In this document: positions 15,531 through 21,203 of the stretch, one piece after another
How positions within the stretch are numbered: the first letter of the stretch is position 1
How the letters are laid out: every line of letters begins with the position of its first letter
Virus record (IMG/VR): IMGVR_UViG_3300046002_002040
Coordinates: 1 to 23,155 of that record
DNA: 23,155 bases
Origin: a virus
Strand: one strand, 5' to 3'
Notes under the pieces: model-generated
Told to the model about the DNA's origin: nothing
Databases searched by the model: none
What the model saw: only the letters and a program-made list of their open reading frames with translations
Translations under genes and position numbers: made by a program

Positions 15531-15884
15531 ATGTCCACCAATTCGCAAATTGCATTCACCCCCCTTGGCAAGACCGTCGTGGTCGCAGCCGCTGGCACTG
15601 CTCCCACAGGCGTGCAGGCTCCTGTGTTTGAGAAGTTCAACCCCCAGAACGCAGGCCAATACCGTTTTGTAAACGCAGGCTCGAACACCGTGTTCTTGGG
15701 CACTGGCCCAACAGCCGCGCTGGCTCAGGCCGCATCGGTTGCTCCTGTCGCTGGCACGCCCTCGGATGCCATCGTGCTGGTGCCTGGCGCTGTCGAGATC
15801 TTGCGCTTTAACAAGGACACCTTCTTCAGCGGCCTTGCTTCTAGCGCGACCACCATCTACGTCACGCCCGGCCAGGGCATCTAA
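15531..15884 (+). CDS. Small beta-rich virion-associated hypothetical protein
   Basis: 117 residues: IAFTPLGKTVVVAAAGTAPT, QYRFVNAGSNTVFLGTG, GTPSDAIVLVPGAVEILRFN and a final SSATTIYVTPGQGI. The strand-rich, G/A/T/V composition with little charge suggests a compact beta domain such as a decoration or tail-tip protein. AAAGG lies 6-8 bases before the ATG. GC content returns to the high level of the late operon here, so the right edge of the AT-rich module falls in the 23-base gap before it. No family recognised. Confidence 0.75.
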   Translation: MSTNSQIAFTPLGKTVVVAAAGTAPTGVQAPVFEKFNPQNAGQYRFVNAGSNTVFLGTGPTAALAQAASVAPVAGTPSDAIVLVPGAVEILRFNKDTFFSGLASSATTIYVTPGQGI

Positions 15885-15902
15885 GTGCTGGAGGCCGAAG
15901 TC

Positions 15903-16115
15903 ATGGCGGATGGGAACGAGATCGACCTGGTCAAGTACGGCGTGCTTTGGCAGAAAGTCCAGGACATGGACAAGAAGGTGGACAAGATGGAACGCAACGT
16001 CGAGGAGCTGCTTGCGCTCGCCAACAAAGGGCGCGGCGGCTTCTGGATGGGCATGACCATTGCGTCATCGGTCGGAGCTTTCTTGGCATGGATTGCCGGC
16101 CATGTGAAGGCCTAA
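15903..16115 (+). CDS. XhlA-like small membrane protein (lysis cassette)
   Basis: 70 residues. Residues 10-42 form a coiled coil (KYGVLWQKVQDMDKKVDKME) and 46-66 a transmembrane segment (GFWMGMTIASSVGAFLAWIA). A short coiled coil followed by one C-terminal membrane segment is the layout of XhlA/hemolysin-type phage proteins that work with holins. GGAGG (15890-15894) is 8 bases before ATG 15903, which I prefer over a GTG at 15885 that directly follows the previous stop. It opens the lysis cassette, three genes before the holin and endolysin. A holin role on its own, or an accessory role, cannot be separated. Confidence 0.75.
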   Translation: MADGNEIDLVKYGVLWQKVQDMDKKVDKMERNVEELLALANKGRGGFWMGMTIASSVGAFLAWIAGHVKA

Positions 16116-16118
16116 CAA

Positions 16119-16565
16119 ATGCTGGCTGAGATCGCAGCAGCGAACGCAGCGTTCTCTGTCATCAAGGCAGCACTGGCCAACGGCAAAGAACTGCACCAGC
16201 TCGGCTCACGGGTTTTCGACTACTTCGACAACAAGGCCAAGATCCAGGAGAACGCCACCAAGAAGGGTGGCGGCTCTGATCTGGCCGAGTTCATGGCGCT
16301 GGAGCAGCTCAGGCAGCAAGAAGAAGATCTGCGCGAGCGCATGGTCTACGCAGGCAGGCCAGGCATGTGGACGGACTGGCTCAAGTTCCAGGCCCAGGCA
16401 GCCAGGCAGCGCAGAGAAGCAGCTGAGGCCATCAAGCGCGAGAAAATTCGCAGAGCAGCTCGGCTGGCAGAACTGACCGAATACATTGCCATCGGCATGG
16501 CTGTCATTGTGCTGGCTGGCCTCATGGTCGGCGGCTTCATCATCTACATGAAGCACCTACGATGA
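16119..16565 (+). CDS. Lysis-cassette membrane protein with long helical domain
   Basis: 148 residues. An N-terminal helical part (AEIAAANAAFSVIKAALANG), then a charged coiled-coil-prone region with LAEFMALEQLRQQEEDLRER, the segment MVYAGRPGMWTDWLKFQAQA, a very basic stretch (AIKREKIRRAARLAEL), and one C-terminal transmembrane segment at about 122-143. The basic residues just before the membrane suggest the large N-terminal domain is cytoplasmic. Proteins with the AGRPGMW.DWL motif occur beside holin genes in several phage groups with no proven role. The stop overlaps the next ATG (ATGA). It is not a typical Rz spanin, which has its membrane segment at the N-terminus. Confidence 0.75.
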   Translation: MLAEIAAANAAFSVIKAALANGKELHQLGSRVFDYFDNKAKIQENATKKGGGSDLAEFMALEQLRQQEEDLRERMVYAGRPGMWTDWLKFQAQAARQRREAAEAIKREKIRRAARLAELTEYIAIGMAVIVLAGLMVGGFIIYMKHLR

Positions 16566-17179
16566 GCGACGACAAGCTGAACGCCAACACCACCCTGGAC
16601 AAAGTTCTGTCCTACGTGGACTCGCCTTTCAAGCTGTTCGCCATCCTCATCATGGGCGTGGTGGCCTTTGCCGGGTATTTCCTTTGGCAGAACCAAACCT
16701 TCATGCTGGACGCCTACAAAGAATCCAAGAAGCTGCCAGAGATCAACACGGCCAGGGCAGACGAGGCCAGCTCCTTGTTGTTCAAACACACCGGCGCAAC
16801 GGTGGTCGCCATCTTCAAGGTGAACCCTCTGTTCAACAGCCGAGTGCTGTACAAGGCGTACACCAAGGACGGGCGAGACAAAAGCATCGAGGACATCGAC
16901 GTCGGTCTGTTCAGTCAGAATTCATCCAACAACAGCGATGTCGTCAAGCTCATGACCAACGAGATCCCGTGCGGCGAATACCACTATGCGCAGTCCGAGG
17001 TCGGTCTCTGGTACATCGAGAAGGGCGTGGCCTTCACCTGCCGGGTGAGCGTGCCACCAGACAGCCACAGGTTTGTTGGCCAGATCACAGTCGGATGGCC
17101 ACAGCCTCCAGAGGACTTGCAGCAGACCAAATTCATGCTGGAGATTGCCAGCACCATGTTGACCAAAAGGGGAAATTGA
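16562..17179 (+). CDS. Membrane-anchored protein with predicted periplasmic domain (lysis cassette)
   Basis: 205 residues. One transmembrane segment at about 24-43 (FKLFAILIMGVVAFAGYFLW) follows a short N-terminus, and about 160 residues lie after it. The C-terminal domain alternates helix and strand: ARADEASSLLFKHTGATVVA, IFKVNPLFNSRVLYKAYTKD, a CGEYHY segment, LWYIEKGVAFTCRVSVPP and FVGQITVGWPQPPEDLQQTK. This order recalls small-molecule sensor folds (GAF/PAS-like), which is a weak impression only. The topology predicts a periplasmic domain. It is coupled to both neighbours by overlaps. It lies where spanins would be expected but lacks their long coiled coil. Candidate roles are control of lysis timing or exclusion of other phages; neither is shown by the sequence. 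Confidence 0.75.
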   Translation: MSDDKLNANTTLDKVLSYVDSPFKLFAILIMGVVAFAGYFLWQNQTFMLDAYKESKKLPEINTARADEASSLLFKHTGATVVAIFKVNPLFNSRVLYKAYTKDGRDKSIEDIDVGLFSQNSSNNSDVVKLMTNEIPCGEYHYAQSEVGLWYIEKGVAFTCRVSVPPDSHRFVGQITVGWPQPPEDLQQTKFMLEIASTMLTKRGN

Positions 17180-17643
17180 TGAACCTGAGTGACTTAAATC
17201 CACTGGCTGCCATAGGCGGCAAACTGATCGACAGATTCTTGCCAGATCCAGCCGCAGCAGCAGCCGCAAAGCAAGAACTGGCGCAGATGCAGGAGAACGG
17301 CGAACTGGCGCGCATGGCAAACGACACCAAGGTGCTGGAGATCACCAACGCCAACACAGACAGTGCACGCAACATGAACGCCAAGATTCAAGAATCTGAA
17401 AGCGCTTCATGGCTGGCCAAGAACACGGCCTACGCGCTCGACATCGGCATTGTCACTGCCACCATCTTCTTGGCTTGGTTTGCCTTCATGAAGGGCGTGC
17501 CAGAGGCCAACAAGGAGCTGGTCTACATGGCGCTCGGCTCACTCATCACAATGTGCGGAACCGTCCTCAACTTTCACCGTGGCAGCTCGCAAGGCTCAAA
17601 AGATAAGGGCGGCGAAATCCAAAAACTCAAGGAGCAAAAATGA
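17179..17643 (+). CDS. Holin (3TM-type family)
   Basis: 154 residues. The N-terminus NPLAAIGGKLIDRFLPDPAA, with the FLPDPA motif and an A/K-rich helix, matches the start of the 3TM holin family found in phages and gene-transfer agents. SASWLAKNTAYALDIG leads into membrane segments at about 84-104 and 114-131, and the C-terminus is HRGSSQGSKDKGG then charged, also usual for this family. It would form the membrane lesion that lets the signal-less endolysin reach the cell wall. AAGGGG is 6 bases before ATG 17179, which overlaps the previous stop (TGATG). The frame stays open upstream, but that is a shadow of the preceding gene. Its stop overlaps the endolysin start (ATGA). Confidence 0.85.
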   Translation: MNLSDLNPLAAIGGKLIDRFLPDPAAAAAAKQELAQMQENGELARMANDTKVLEITNANTDSARNMNAKIQESESASWLAKNTAYALDIGIVTATIFLAWFAFMKGVPEANKELVYMALGSLITMCGTVLNFHRGSSQGSKDKGGEIQKLKEQK

Positions 17644-18077
17644 ACCTGACCCCTCACTTCACTCTGGAAGAACTGACGGCCAGCGAGACAGCCGAGCGCA
17701 ACGGCTGGGACAACAGCCCCAACGATCAAGAGCTGGCCAACCTCACCAGGCTTGCAGACTTCTTGGAGCAGGTCAAGGTCGTGCTGAACGGCAAGCCGAT
17801 CATGATCAGCTCAGGCCTTCGCACAAAAAAGGTCAACGATGCAGTTGGAAGCAGGGACACCAGCCAGCACCGCATTGGCTGCGCTGCCGACTTCCGTGTG
17901 CCAGGCATGACACCAGACCAAGTGGTTAAAGCTATCGTGGCCAGTGGCATTGGTTACGACCAGGTCATCCGCGAGTTCGACCGCTGGACGCACATCAGCA
18001 TTCCCAACAGCGAAGACACCAGCCCCCGCAAGCAGGCACTGATCATCGACAAAGCTGGCACCAGGCCTTATGCATAA
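17640..18077 (+). CDS. Endolysin, M15-family (peptidase M15_3 type) peptidoglycan peptidase
   Basis: 145 residues. Zinc-ligand pattern: SQH77RIGCAAD84F and, nearer the C-terminus, REFDRWTH118IS, which are the SxHxxGxAxD and WxHxS motifs of M15 D-Ala-D-Ala-type peptidases. GKPIMISSGLRTKKVNDAVG is the usual strand and substrate-groove segment (SSGYRxxxxN). Such enzymes cut peptide cross-links of the cell wall. There is no signal peptide, so export depends on the holin upstream. AAGGAG (17629-17634) is 5 bases before the ATG. It is the last gene of the rightward operon, and its end overlaps the end of a leftward gene by 10 bases. Confidence 0.93.
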   Translation: MNLTPHFTLEELTASETAERNGWDNSPNDQELANLTRLADFLEQVKVVLNGKPIMISSGLRTKKVNDAVGSRDTSQHRIGCAADFRVPGMTPDQVVKAIVASGIGYDQVIREFDRWTHISIPNSEDTSPRKQALIIDKAGTRPYA

Positions 18078-18280
18078 ATGGCGGCGCAAGCCACCAAGAA
18101 AGCCAGCCAGAGCATCCCCAGGATGCCCATGACAAACCACCAGGCAGCACGCCTGAGCATGTACCGCCACACAGACTGCGGCAACAGCTCAGGCCCGTGC
18201 AGCTTGCGGCCAATCCTGGCCACACGCACAGGGCAGTTCCGGCCCTGGTTGCAATCGTCGTATTCGTCGCAGCAGTTCAC
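18068..18280 (-). CDS. Small Cys-containing membrane protein
   Basis: 70 residues from GTG 18280, which has AAGGAG (18286-18291) 5 bases upstream and overlaps the previous stop (GTGA). The N-terminus is cysteine-rich (NCCDEYDDCNQGRNCPVRVA: Cys 3, 4, 10, 16), then a charged linker (RIGRKLHGPELLPQ), a basic R/Y/R stretch and a transmembrane segment at about 46-68 (AWWFVMGILGMLWLAFLVAC). A longer frame from ATG 18328 exists but has no ribosome site and overlaps the small gene upstream. The Cys pattern suggests metal binding at the membrane. Its end overlaps the endolysin end, so the two strands converge here with no visible terminator. Confidence 0.65.
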   Translation of the reverse strand: MNCCDEYDDCNQGRNCPVRVARIGRKLHGPELLPQSVWRYMLRRAAWWFVMGILGMLWLAFLVACAAIYA

Positions 18281-18393
18281 GACGGCTCCTTGAGCGTAGC
18301 CCATGCCACTTGGGCACATCGGGCGCATTGGTAGTGGTACTGAGTTCGGTGTGGTGATGGGGTCAACAGCCAGCGGTGTTTACATTGGGTCAT
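18277..18393 (-). CDS. 38-residue zinc-finger-like mini-protein
   Basis: Reads MTQCKHRWLLTPSPHRTQYH followed by YQCARCAQVAWATLKEPS. The Cx-H ... CARC pattern (Cys4, His6, Cys23, Cys26) can hold one zinc. Support for a real gene comes from its setting: GAGGAG 5 bases before the ATG, a 4-base ATGA overlap with the upstream stop, and a 4-base GTGA overlap with the downstream start. It fills the only gap between its neighbours. It would be missed by usual length cut-offs. Similar C.H.W...YQC..C mini-proteins occur in phages with unknown roles; protein or nucleic-acid contacts are possible. Confidence 0.7.
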   Translation of the reverse strand: MTQCKHRWLLTPSPHRTQYHYQCARCAQVAWATLKEPS

Positions 18394-18599
18394 GCCTGCT
18401 CCTCAGTGACTTTATGCAAATATGCCGTCAGGCGCTTGATCTGTGCCTCGCGGTACTTGCACATGCTGTCAGCGTATTCGCGACCTGTCTGGGCCTCCAG
18501 CAGCCTGCGCTTGCTGTCCTCCAGCTCTCTCAGGGCCAGCGCCTCAGCACTCGGGGTGGCGTAGGCGCTTTTCACCCACTCGATGGTTTGACGGATCAT
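18390..18599 (-). CDS. Small coiled-coil hypothetical protein
   Basis: 69 residues from ATG 18599: MIRQTIEWVKSAYATPSAEA, then LALRELEDSKRRLLEAQTGR, EYADSMCKYREAQIKRLTAY and LHKVTEEQA. Almost wholly helical with heptad-like spacing of L, so a dimeric coiled coil is likely. Small proteins with a TPSAE.LA.REL..A.R.LLEAQ pattern are frequent in phages of Burkholderiales; no function is known. The start overlaps the preceding stop (ATGA). A longer frame begins at 18641, but that part is basic and lies inside the upstream gene. Confidence 0.75.
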   Translation of the reverse strand: MIRQTIEWVKSAYATPSAEALALRELEDSKRRLLEAQTGREYADSMCKYREAQIKRLTAYLHKVTEEQA

Positions 18600-18898
18600 G
18601 ACAACTCGCTTTCTGCCAGCTCGTCGGCCATCTTTGCCCAATACGCCTGGCTGATGCTCATCACCAGGATGCCCACTTGATCGAACTTGCGCTCAGACAG
18701 CACCTTGCCCAAGACGATCTTTTCGTTGGCGCTCGACTCGTCCAGCGCCTCGCAGATGTTCACCCCATCAAACGGGTCGCACGCCTCGCCATGCATAAGC
18801 AGTTCAGCAGCTCGCGCCTCGATCGCAAAGGCCAGGCTATCGGCCCGATCCTCATCATCCTGGCGGCTGTTCATCATCATGGTGTTCATGCAGCTCAT
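18596..18898 (-). CDS. Hypothetical protein, acidic helical
   Basis: 100 residues from ATG 18898, which overlaps the preceding stop (ATGA); ATGs a few codons on (18889 and after) are alternatives. The start is M/N/S-rich, followed by QDDEDRADSLAFAIEARAAE, LLMHGEACDPFDGVNICEAL, DESSANEKIVLGKVLSERKF and SISQAYWAKMADELAESELS. Mostly helical, net acidic, no recognised motif and no membrane segment. Coupled by overlap to genes on both sides, so co-expressed with the small coiled-coil protein. I do not recognise a family. Confidence 0.65.
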   Translation of the reverse strand: MSCMNTMMMNSRQDDEDRADSLAFAIEARAAELLMHGEACDPFDGVNICEALDESSANEKIVLGKVLSERKFDQVGILVMSISQAYWAKMADELAESELS

Positions 18899-19053
18899 GA
18901 CGACCACCACGCGACCAGCAATGCGGCCATGCCGACACCAATTGCGAAAGCCAAGGCATAACCAGCCACGCGCTCCCAAAGAGGCTCCTTGCGGCCATAT
19001 CCCTGCACCCAGGTGCAGTCTGCAAAGTTTCGGGGTGTTGTGTAATTCTTCAT
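18895..19053 (-). CDS. 52-residue single-pass membrane protein
   Basis: MKNYTTPRNFADCTWVQGYG, then RKEPLWERVA and a hydrophobic segment at about 29-50 (GYALAFAIGVGMAALLVAWW) ending SS. The single membrane segment with a basic/charged N-terminal side predicts an N-in topology. AGGAGA (19061-19066) is 7 bases before ATG 19053. The T-run of the hairpin upstream abuts this ribosome site. The frame is open upstream to 19218, but that is a shadow of the next gene. Function unknown; it could affect the host membrane. Confidence 0.7.
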   Translation of the reverse strand: MKNYTTPRNFADCTWVQGYGRKEPLWERVAGYALAFAIGVGMAALLVAWWSS

Positions 19054-19066
19054 GTCGTTTTCTCCT

Positions 19067-19087
19067 AAAAGTGGGGCCAGTGGCCCC
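19067..19087 (-). terminator. GC hairpin with short T-run, likely weak terminator
   Basis: On the - strand a 6-bp stem GGGGCC-ACT-GGCCCC (19087-19073) is followed after two bases by TTTT (19070-19067). It begins 6 bases after the stop of the gene at 19094-19414 and ends at the ribosome site of the next gene. The short T-run suggests partial termination. It could also affect access to that ribosome site. Confidence 0.5.
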
Positions 19088-19093
19088 GGTTGA

Positions 19094-19414
19094 TTAAGCT
19101 GCGGCCAAGTTCCAAGATGCGCGGCGTGCTTCGTACTTGGCTTTCTGTTCAGCGGCCACATCCTCAGCACGCGCACGGGCAGCGGCATACAAAGGATGGT
19201 CGGCAAACAACACCACACGACCCTTGTCGAAATAGTCGGTCATCGTGTCCGTGTTGTTGATGTATTCTTCAAAGAAGATATGGCCCAGGGCGCGGTCATA
19301 GTCCTTGGCGTAGATGGTCACGCAAGCGCGGCCATCATTGCGGTTGTCAAGGCTGTAATGCACTTTGGCTTTGTCAGTGCCATTTGTCACGTTGAATTTG
19401 TTGAACTTGATCAC
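19094..19414 (-). CDS. Hypothetical protein with its own promoter
   Basis: 106 residues from GTG 19414, chosen because AAGGAG lies 6 bases upstream and a good promoter sits just beyond; an ATG at 19480 would start inside that promoter. The protein reads IKFNKFNVTNGTDKAKVHYS, LDNRNDGRACVTIYAKDYDR, ALGHIFFEEYINNTDTMTDY, FDKGRVVLFADHPLYAAARA and an A/E/R-rich helix. The first half is strand-rich, the second helical. I do not recognise a named family, although similar proteins seem to occur in phages of Burkholderiales. It is the first gene of the second leftward group and is followed by a hairpin, so it may be made at higher level than the genes after it. Confidence 0.75.
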   Translation of the reverse strand: MIKFNKFNVTNGTDKAKVHYSLDNRNDGRACVTIYAKDYDRALGHIFFEEYINNTDTMTDYFDKGRVVLFADHPLYAAARARAEDVAAEQKAKYEARRASWNLAAA

Positions 19415-19448
19415 GGTCAGCTCCTTGCTGGTTGGTTGGTATGCCTCA

Positions 19449-19476
19449 AGTATAACACCAGTTCCCACAATCTCAC
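19449..19476 (-). promoter_or_regulatory. Extended -10 promoter for the leftward small-gene group
   Basis: On the - strand the -10 is TATACT (19454-19449), 5 of 6 to consensus, preceded by TGT to give the extended TGnTATACT form. A -35 GTGAGA (19476-19471) matches 4 of 6 at a spacing of 16. Transcription would start near 19442, leaving a leader of about 28 bases before GTG 19414. The surrounding 90 bases are AT-richer than the coding sequence on either side. Confidence 0.6.
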
Positions 19477-19499
19477 ACATTTATTATTGGGACAAACCC

Positions 19500-19997
19500 C
19501 TAGATCGCAGTGATCTCCACATCATGCGGCTTGCGTTTGCCATCCAGCAGCTCATGCAGACGTTTTTCGGTCAGGCGGTGGCAGCGAATCATGGCTCTTG
19601 CAGGCAGCACATCCAGCAGCGCGGCGTAATCCTCCAGCACAGCACGCACGGCCTGGATGCCAGCGCCATCCAGCCGGATCGCGCCCCCGGCCGTGTTGCG
19701 GCGGCCAGCATGGGCCATCGCGGTGATGGCATCCATCAGCAGGCCAGAACTGTCCTCGCACACTTGCATGGTCTCGATCAGGGTCTCCATCAGGTTAACC
19801 GCATCCGACACCACACGCCAGTCGTCAGTGGTGGGGCTTGGCGCTTTTTCCATGGCGGCCAGCCCCTCGTACATCCTGGTCAGCTGGTACGTTTTCCAGG
19901 CCAGCGGCAGTGGCTCGGTTGGGCTTGCGGCCATCTCATCGAGCAGCGTGTAGCGCTTCTCCCTTTGGGCTGGGCGTTTCTTCCCGGCCTTCCTCAC
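19500..19997 (-). CDS. Hypothetical protein, helical, possible DNA-metabolism operon member
   Basis: 165 residues from GTG 19997, overlapping the previous stop (GTGA). The N-terminus is basic (RKAGKKRPAQREKRY), then mostly helical: LPLAWKTYQLTRMYEGLAAM, WRVVSDAVNLMETLIETMQV, LLMDAITAMAHAGRRNTAGG, AIRLDGAGIQAVRAVLEDYA and a basic C-terminus RLHELLDGKRKPHDVEITAI. No motif, membrane segment or enzyme site is visible. It is the last gene of the helicase-led operon. Similar sequences seem to recur in phages and prophages of Burkholderiales without a function. No terminator of note follows, only a weak GGG/CCC pairing. Confidence 0.75.
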   Translation of the reverse strand: MRKAGKKRPAQREKRYTLLDEMAASPTEPLPLAWKTYQLTRMYEGLAAMEKAPSPTTDDWRVVSDAVNLMETLIETMQVCEDSSGLLMDAITAMAHAGRRNTAGGAIRLDGAGIQAVRAVLEDYAALLDVLPARAMIRCHRLTEKRLHELLDGKRKPHDVEITAI

Positions 19998-20440
19998 ACA
20001 AACCCCCGAATATCTGGCGCTTTCCAGCCCTCAGGCTTGCCGATCTTCCCGCCTTCAAGAATCACAGGCTTACCATCTACCAGCTTGGCGTCGTTCGAGT
20101 CAAGCACAGCACCATCGGCCCCAGGCTTGTTCATCCCGGCCAGGTAAGCCACACCATTGCCAGTGACCTCGGTATCGCACAGGGCATCCAGGGCATCAAT
20201 TCGCAGGTGCGTCGGGATGTAGGCGAACTGCTCACGGCGTTTCAGCTTCCCTGCGTACCACTCCAGATCGGTGCGCGTGCGCTCCAGCAACTTGCCGTAG
20301 CCCTCAGAGTCGCTTCGCAGCGCCCCCAGAAACTCGCAGAACTCCTCAAGGTGGCAGCCAATCTGCACAGACAGATTCTCGGTGTCCGGCTCTTTGCCGC
20401 AGGCCTTCAGCCAGGCCTCGGTGCGTTCGTAGTTGTTCAT
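19994..20440 (-). CDS. PRA-PH / MazG-like nucleotide pyrophosphohydrolase
   Basis: 148 residues. The metal-binding pattern of the all-alpha NTP pyrophosphohydrolases is visible: QIGCHLEEFCEFL gives E32-E33-x-x-E36, and a second helix carries D85-ALC-D89. After it come TGNGVAYLAGMNKP, LDSNDAKLVDGKPVILEGGK and GKPEGWKAPDI, which are typical of the phosphoribosyl-ATP pyrophosphohydrolase-like branch (SN.SK...GKP....GKI.KP.GW..P). It would hydrolyse a nucleoside triphosphate or a related alarmone to the monophosphate. In phages such enzymes may clear damaged or non-canonical nucleotides or adjust signalling nucleotides. AAGGTG lies 5 bases before ATG 20440, which overlaps the Arc-like stop (ATGA). 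Confidence 0.85.
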   Translation of the reverse strand: MNNYERTEAWLKACGKEPDTENLSVQIGCHLEEFCEFLGALRSDSEGYGKLLERTRTDLEWYAGKLKRREQFAYIPTHLRIDALDALCDTEVTGNGVAYLAGMNKPGADGAVLDSNDAKLVDGKPVILEGGKIGKPEGWKAPDIRGFV

Positions 20441-20604
20441 GCTTTCACCTTCTCAGACTGGCGTGCCAGCTCCAACTTGATGCAGTGCAAGATCTGCGCG
20501 GCCAGCGTGCGAGTGTTCTCCTCGGCCATCTTCCGCAGCTCAATCTCCACATCCGCAGGCAGCCGCAACGTCATGTAGCGGTCTTTGATCTTGTCGGTCG
20601 GCAT
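20437..20604 (-). CDS. Arc-like ribbon-helix-helix DNA-binding protein
   Basis: 55 residues: MPTDKIKDRYMTLRLPADVE, IELRKMAEENTRTLAAQILH, CIKLELARQSEKVKA. The MTLRLPADV strand followed by two helices (ELRKMAEENTRTLAAQILH) is the Arc/MetJ pattern; P22 Arc has FNLRWPREV...VRKVAEENGRSVNSEI. It should be a dimeric repressor that reads the major groove with the strand. ATG 20604 overlaps the previous TGA by one base, with a G-run upstream as ribosome site; the stop overlaps the next ATG. It is short enough to be missed by length cut-offs. Its target is unknown; the promoter at 19449-19476 or an upstream operon promoter are candidates. Confidence 0.85.
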   Translation of the reverse strand: MPTDKIKDRYMTLRLPADVEIELRKMAEENTRTLAAQILHCIKLELARQSEKVKA

Positions 20605-20843
20605 CAGTCAGTCCCCCCAGCGTTGGCGATCGTCTCTTCGAACATATCCATCGTCGCGCCAGCGCCAGCCAGCTCGATGGCCGTGCCACCAGTAAGCAGG
20701 CTCACCAGGTCATCTTGGCCAGCCACCTCGATGTCGAAACGGGTCTGGGCGGCGTACTTAATGGCTTGGGCCTGATTGCTTGCGCGAATCAAGCGGTGCT
20801 TGTTGGTCTCCACATCCGTGACCAGGTAAATGCGTGTGCTCAT
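20604..20843 (-). CDS. Small hypothetical phage protein
   Basis: 79 residues: STRIYLVTDVETNKHRLIRA, SNQAQAIKYAAQTRFDIEVA, GQDDLVSLLTGGTAIELAGA, GATMDMFEETIANAGGTD. A strand (IYLVTD), a strand (HRLIRA) and a helix (NQAQAIKYAAQ) resemble the small proteins with a LVT...R.I.A..QAQAI.H.A motif seen in Burkholderiales phages; their role is unknown. GGAG (TTGGAGTAA, shared with the previous stop) lies 7 bases before ATG 20843. It starts 3 bases after the nuclease gene and so is part of the same operon. Confidence 0.75.
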   Translation of the reverse strand: MSTRIYLVTDVETNKHRLIRASNQAQAIKYAAQTRFDIEVAGQDDLVSLLTGGTAIELAGAGATMDMFEETIANAGGTD

Positions 20844-20846
20844 TTT

Positions 20847-21203
20847 TTACTCCAAATTTTTAATGGTTACAAAGGCCTGAATCTGCCCTTTTGCAGCCTC
20901 AGCACCTTTGCACACTTTAACACAATAACCCACTTCTTCGAGGTATTTGATCCAGTCCTTTTGCTCGGCACTGACCGTGCCACCCTTCGTGCGCTTCATC
21001 TCCAGCCACAGCCCCCAGGCAGGCACGAACAGATCAGGCACACCAGAGGAAACGCCCTCGGCTTTCAGACGGCCAGCCGTGGCAGGGCTTCGCGCACCAC
21101 CGTTCGGGATGGCAAAGATCCGCACCCCTTTGTACGTCTGGCGAAACCAGCGCACCACCTCACGCTGCTCCTCATGCTCGGTGGGTATGCGCTCGGCGGT
21201 CAA
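20847..21203 (-). CDS. Stand-alone VRR-NUC nuclease
   Basis: 118 residues from TTG 21203, which overlaps the previous stop (TTGA) and has AAGAGG 7 bases upstream; no ATG or GTG fits. The PD-(D/E)xK site of VRR-NUC is present: SGVPD57LFVPAWGLWLE68MK70, followed by KGGTVSAEQKDWI. An N-terminal HEEQREVVRWF helix and IPNGGARSPATAGRLKAEG complete the family pattern, and GYCVKVCKGAEAA is the last strand-helix. Phage VRR-NUC proteins are thought to cut branched or looped DNA, as in resolving replication or packaging intermediates. Full family length for the single-domain form. It sits in the operon with the SF2 helicase, so joint work on DNA is likely. Confidence 0.88.
   Translation of the reverse strand: MTAERIPTEHEEQREVVRWFRQTYKGVRIFAIPNGGARSPATAGRLKAEGVSSGVPDLFVPAWGLWLEMKRTKGGTVSAEQKDWIKYLEEVGYCVKVCKGAEAAKGQIQAFVTIKNLE

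Noticed and set aside
16684-17178. Upstream extension of the holin frame
   Set aside because: The extension is Q/H/R-rich shadow sequence of the preceding membrane-protein gene; ATG 17179 has AAGGGG and an overlap with the previous stop.
18281-18328. Longer ATG start for the Cys-containing membrane protein
   Set aside because: It has no ribosome site, while GTG 18280 has AAGGAG and overlaps the 38-residue gene by four bases.
19478-19500. GGGG/CCC pairing after the 19500-19997 gene as a terminator
   Set aside because: The stem is only 3-4 bp and lacks a T-run.
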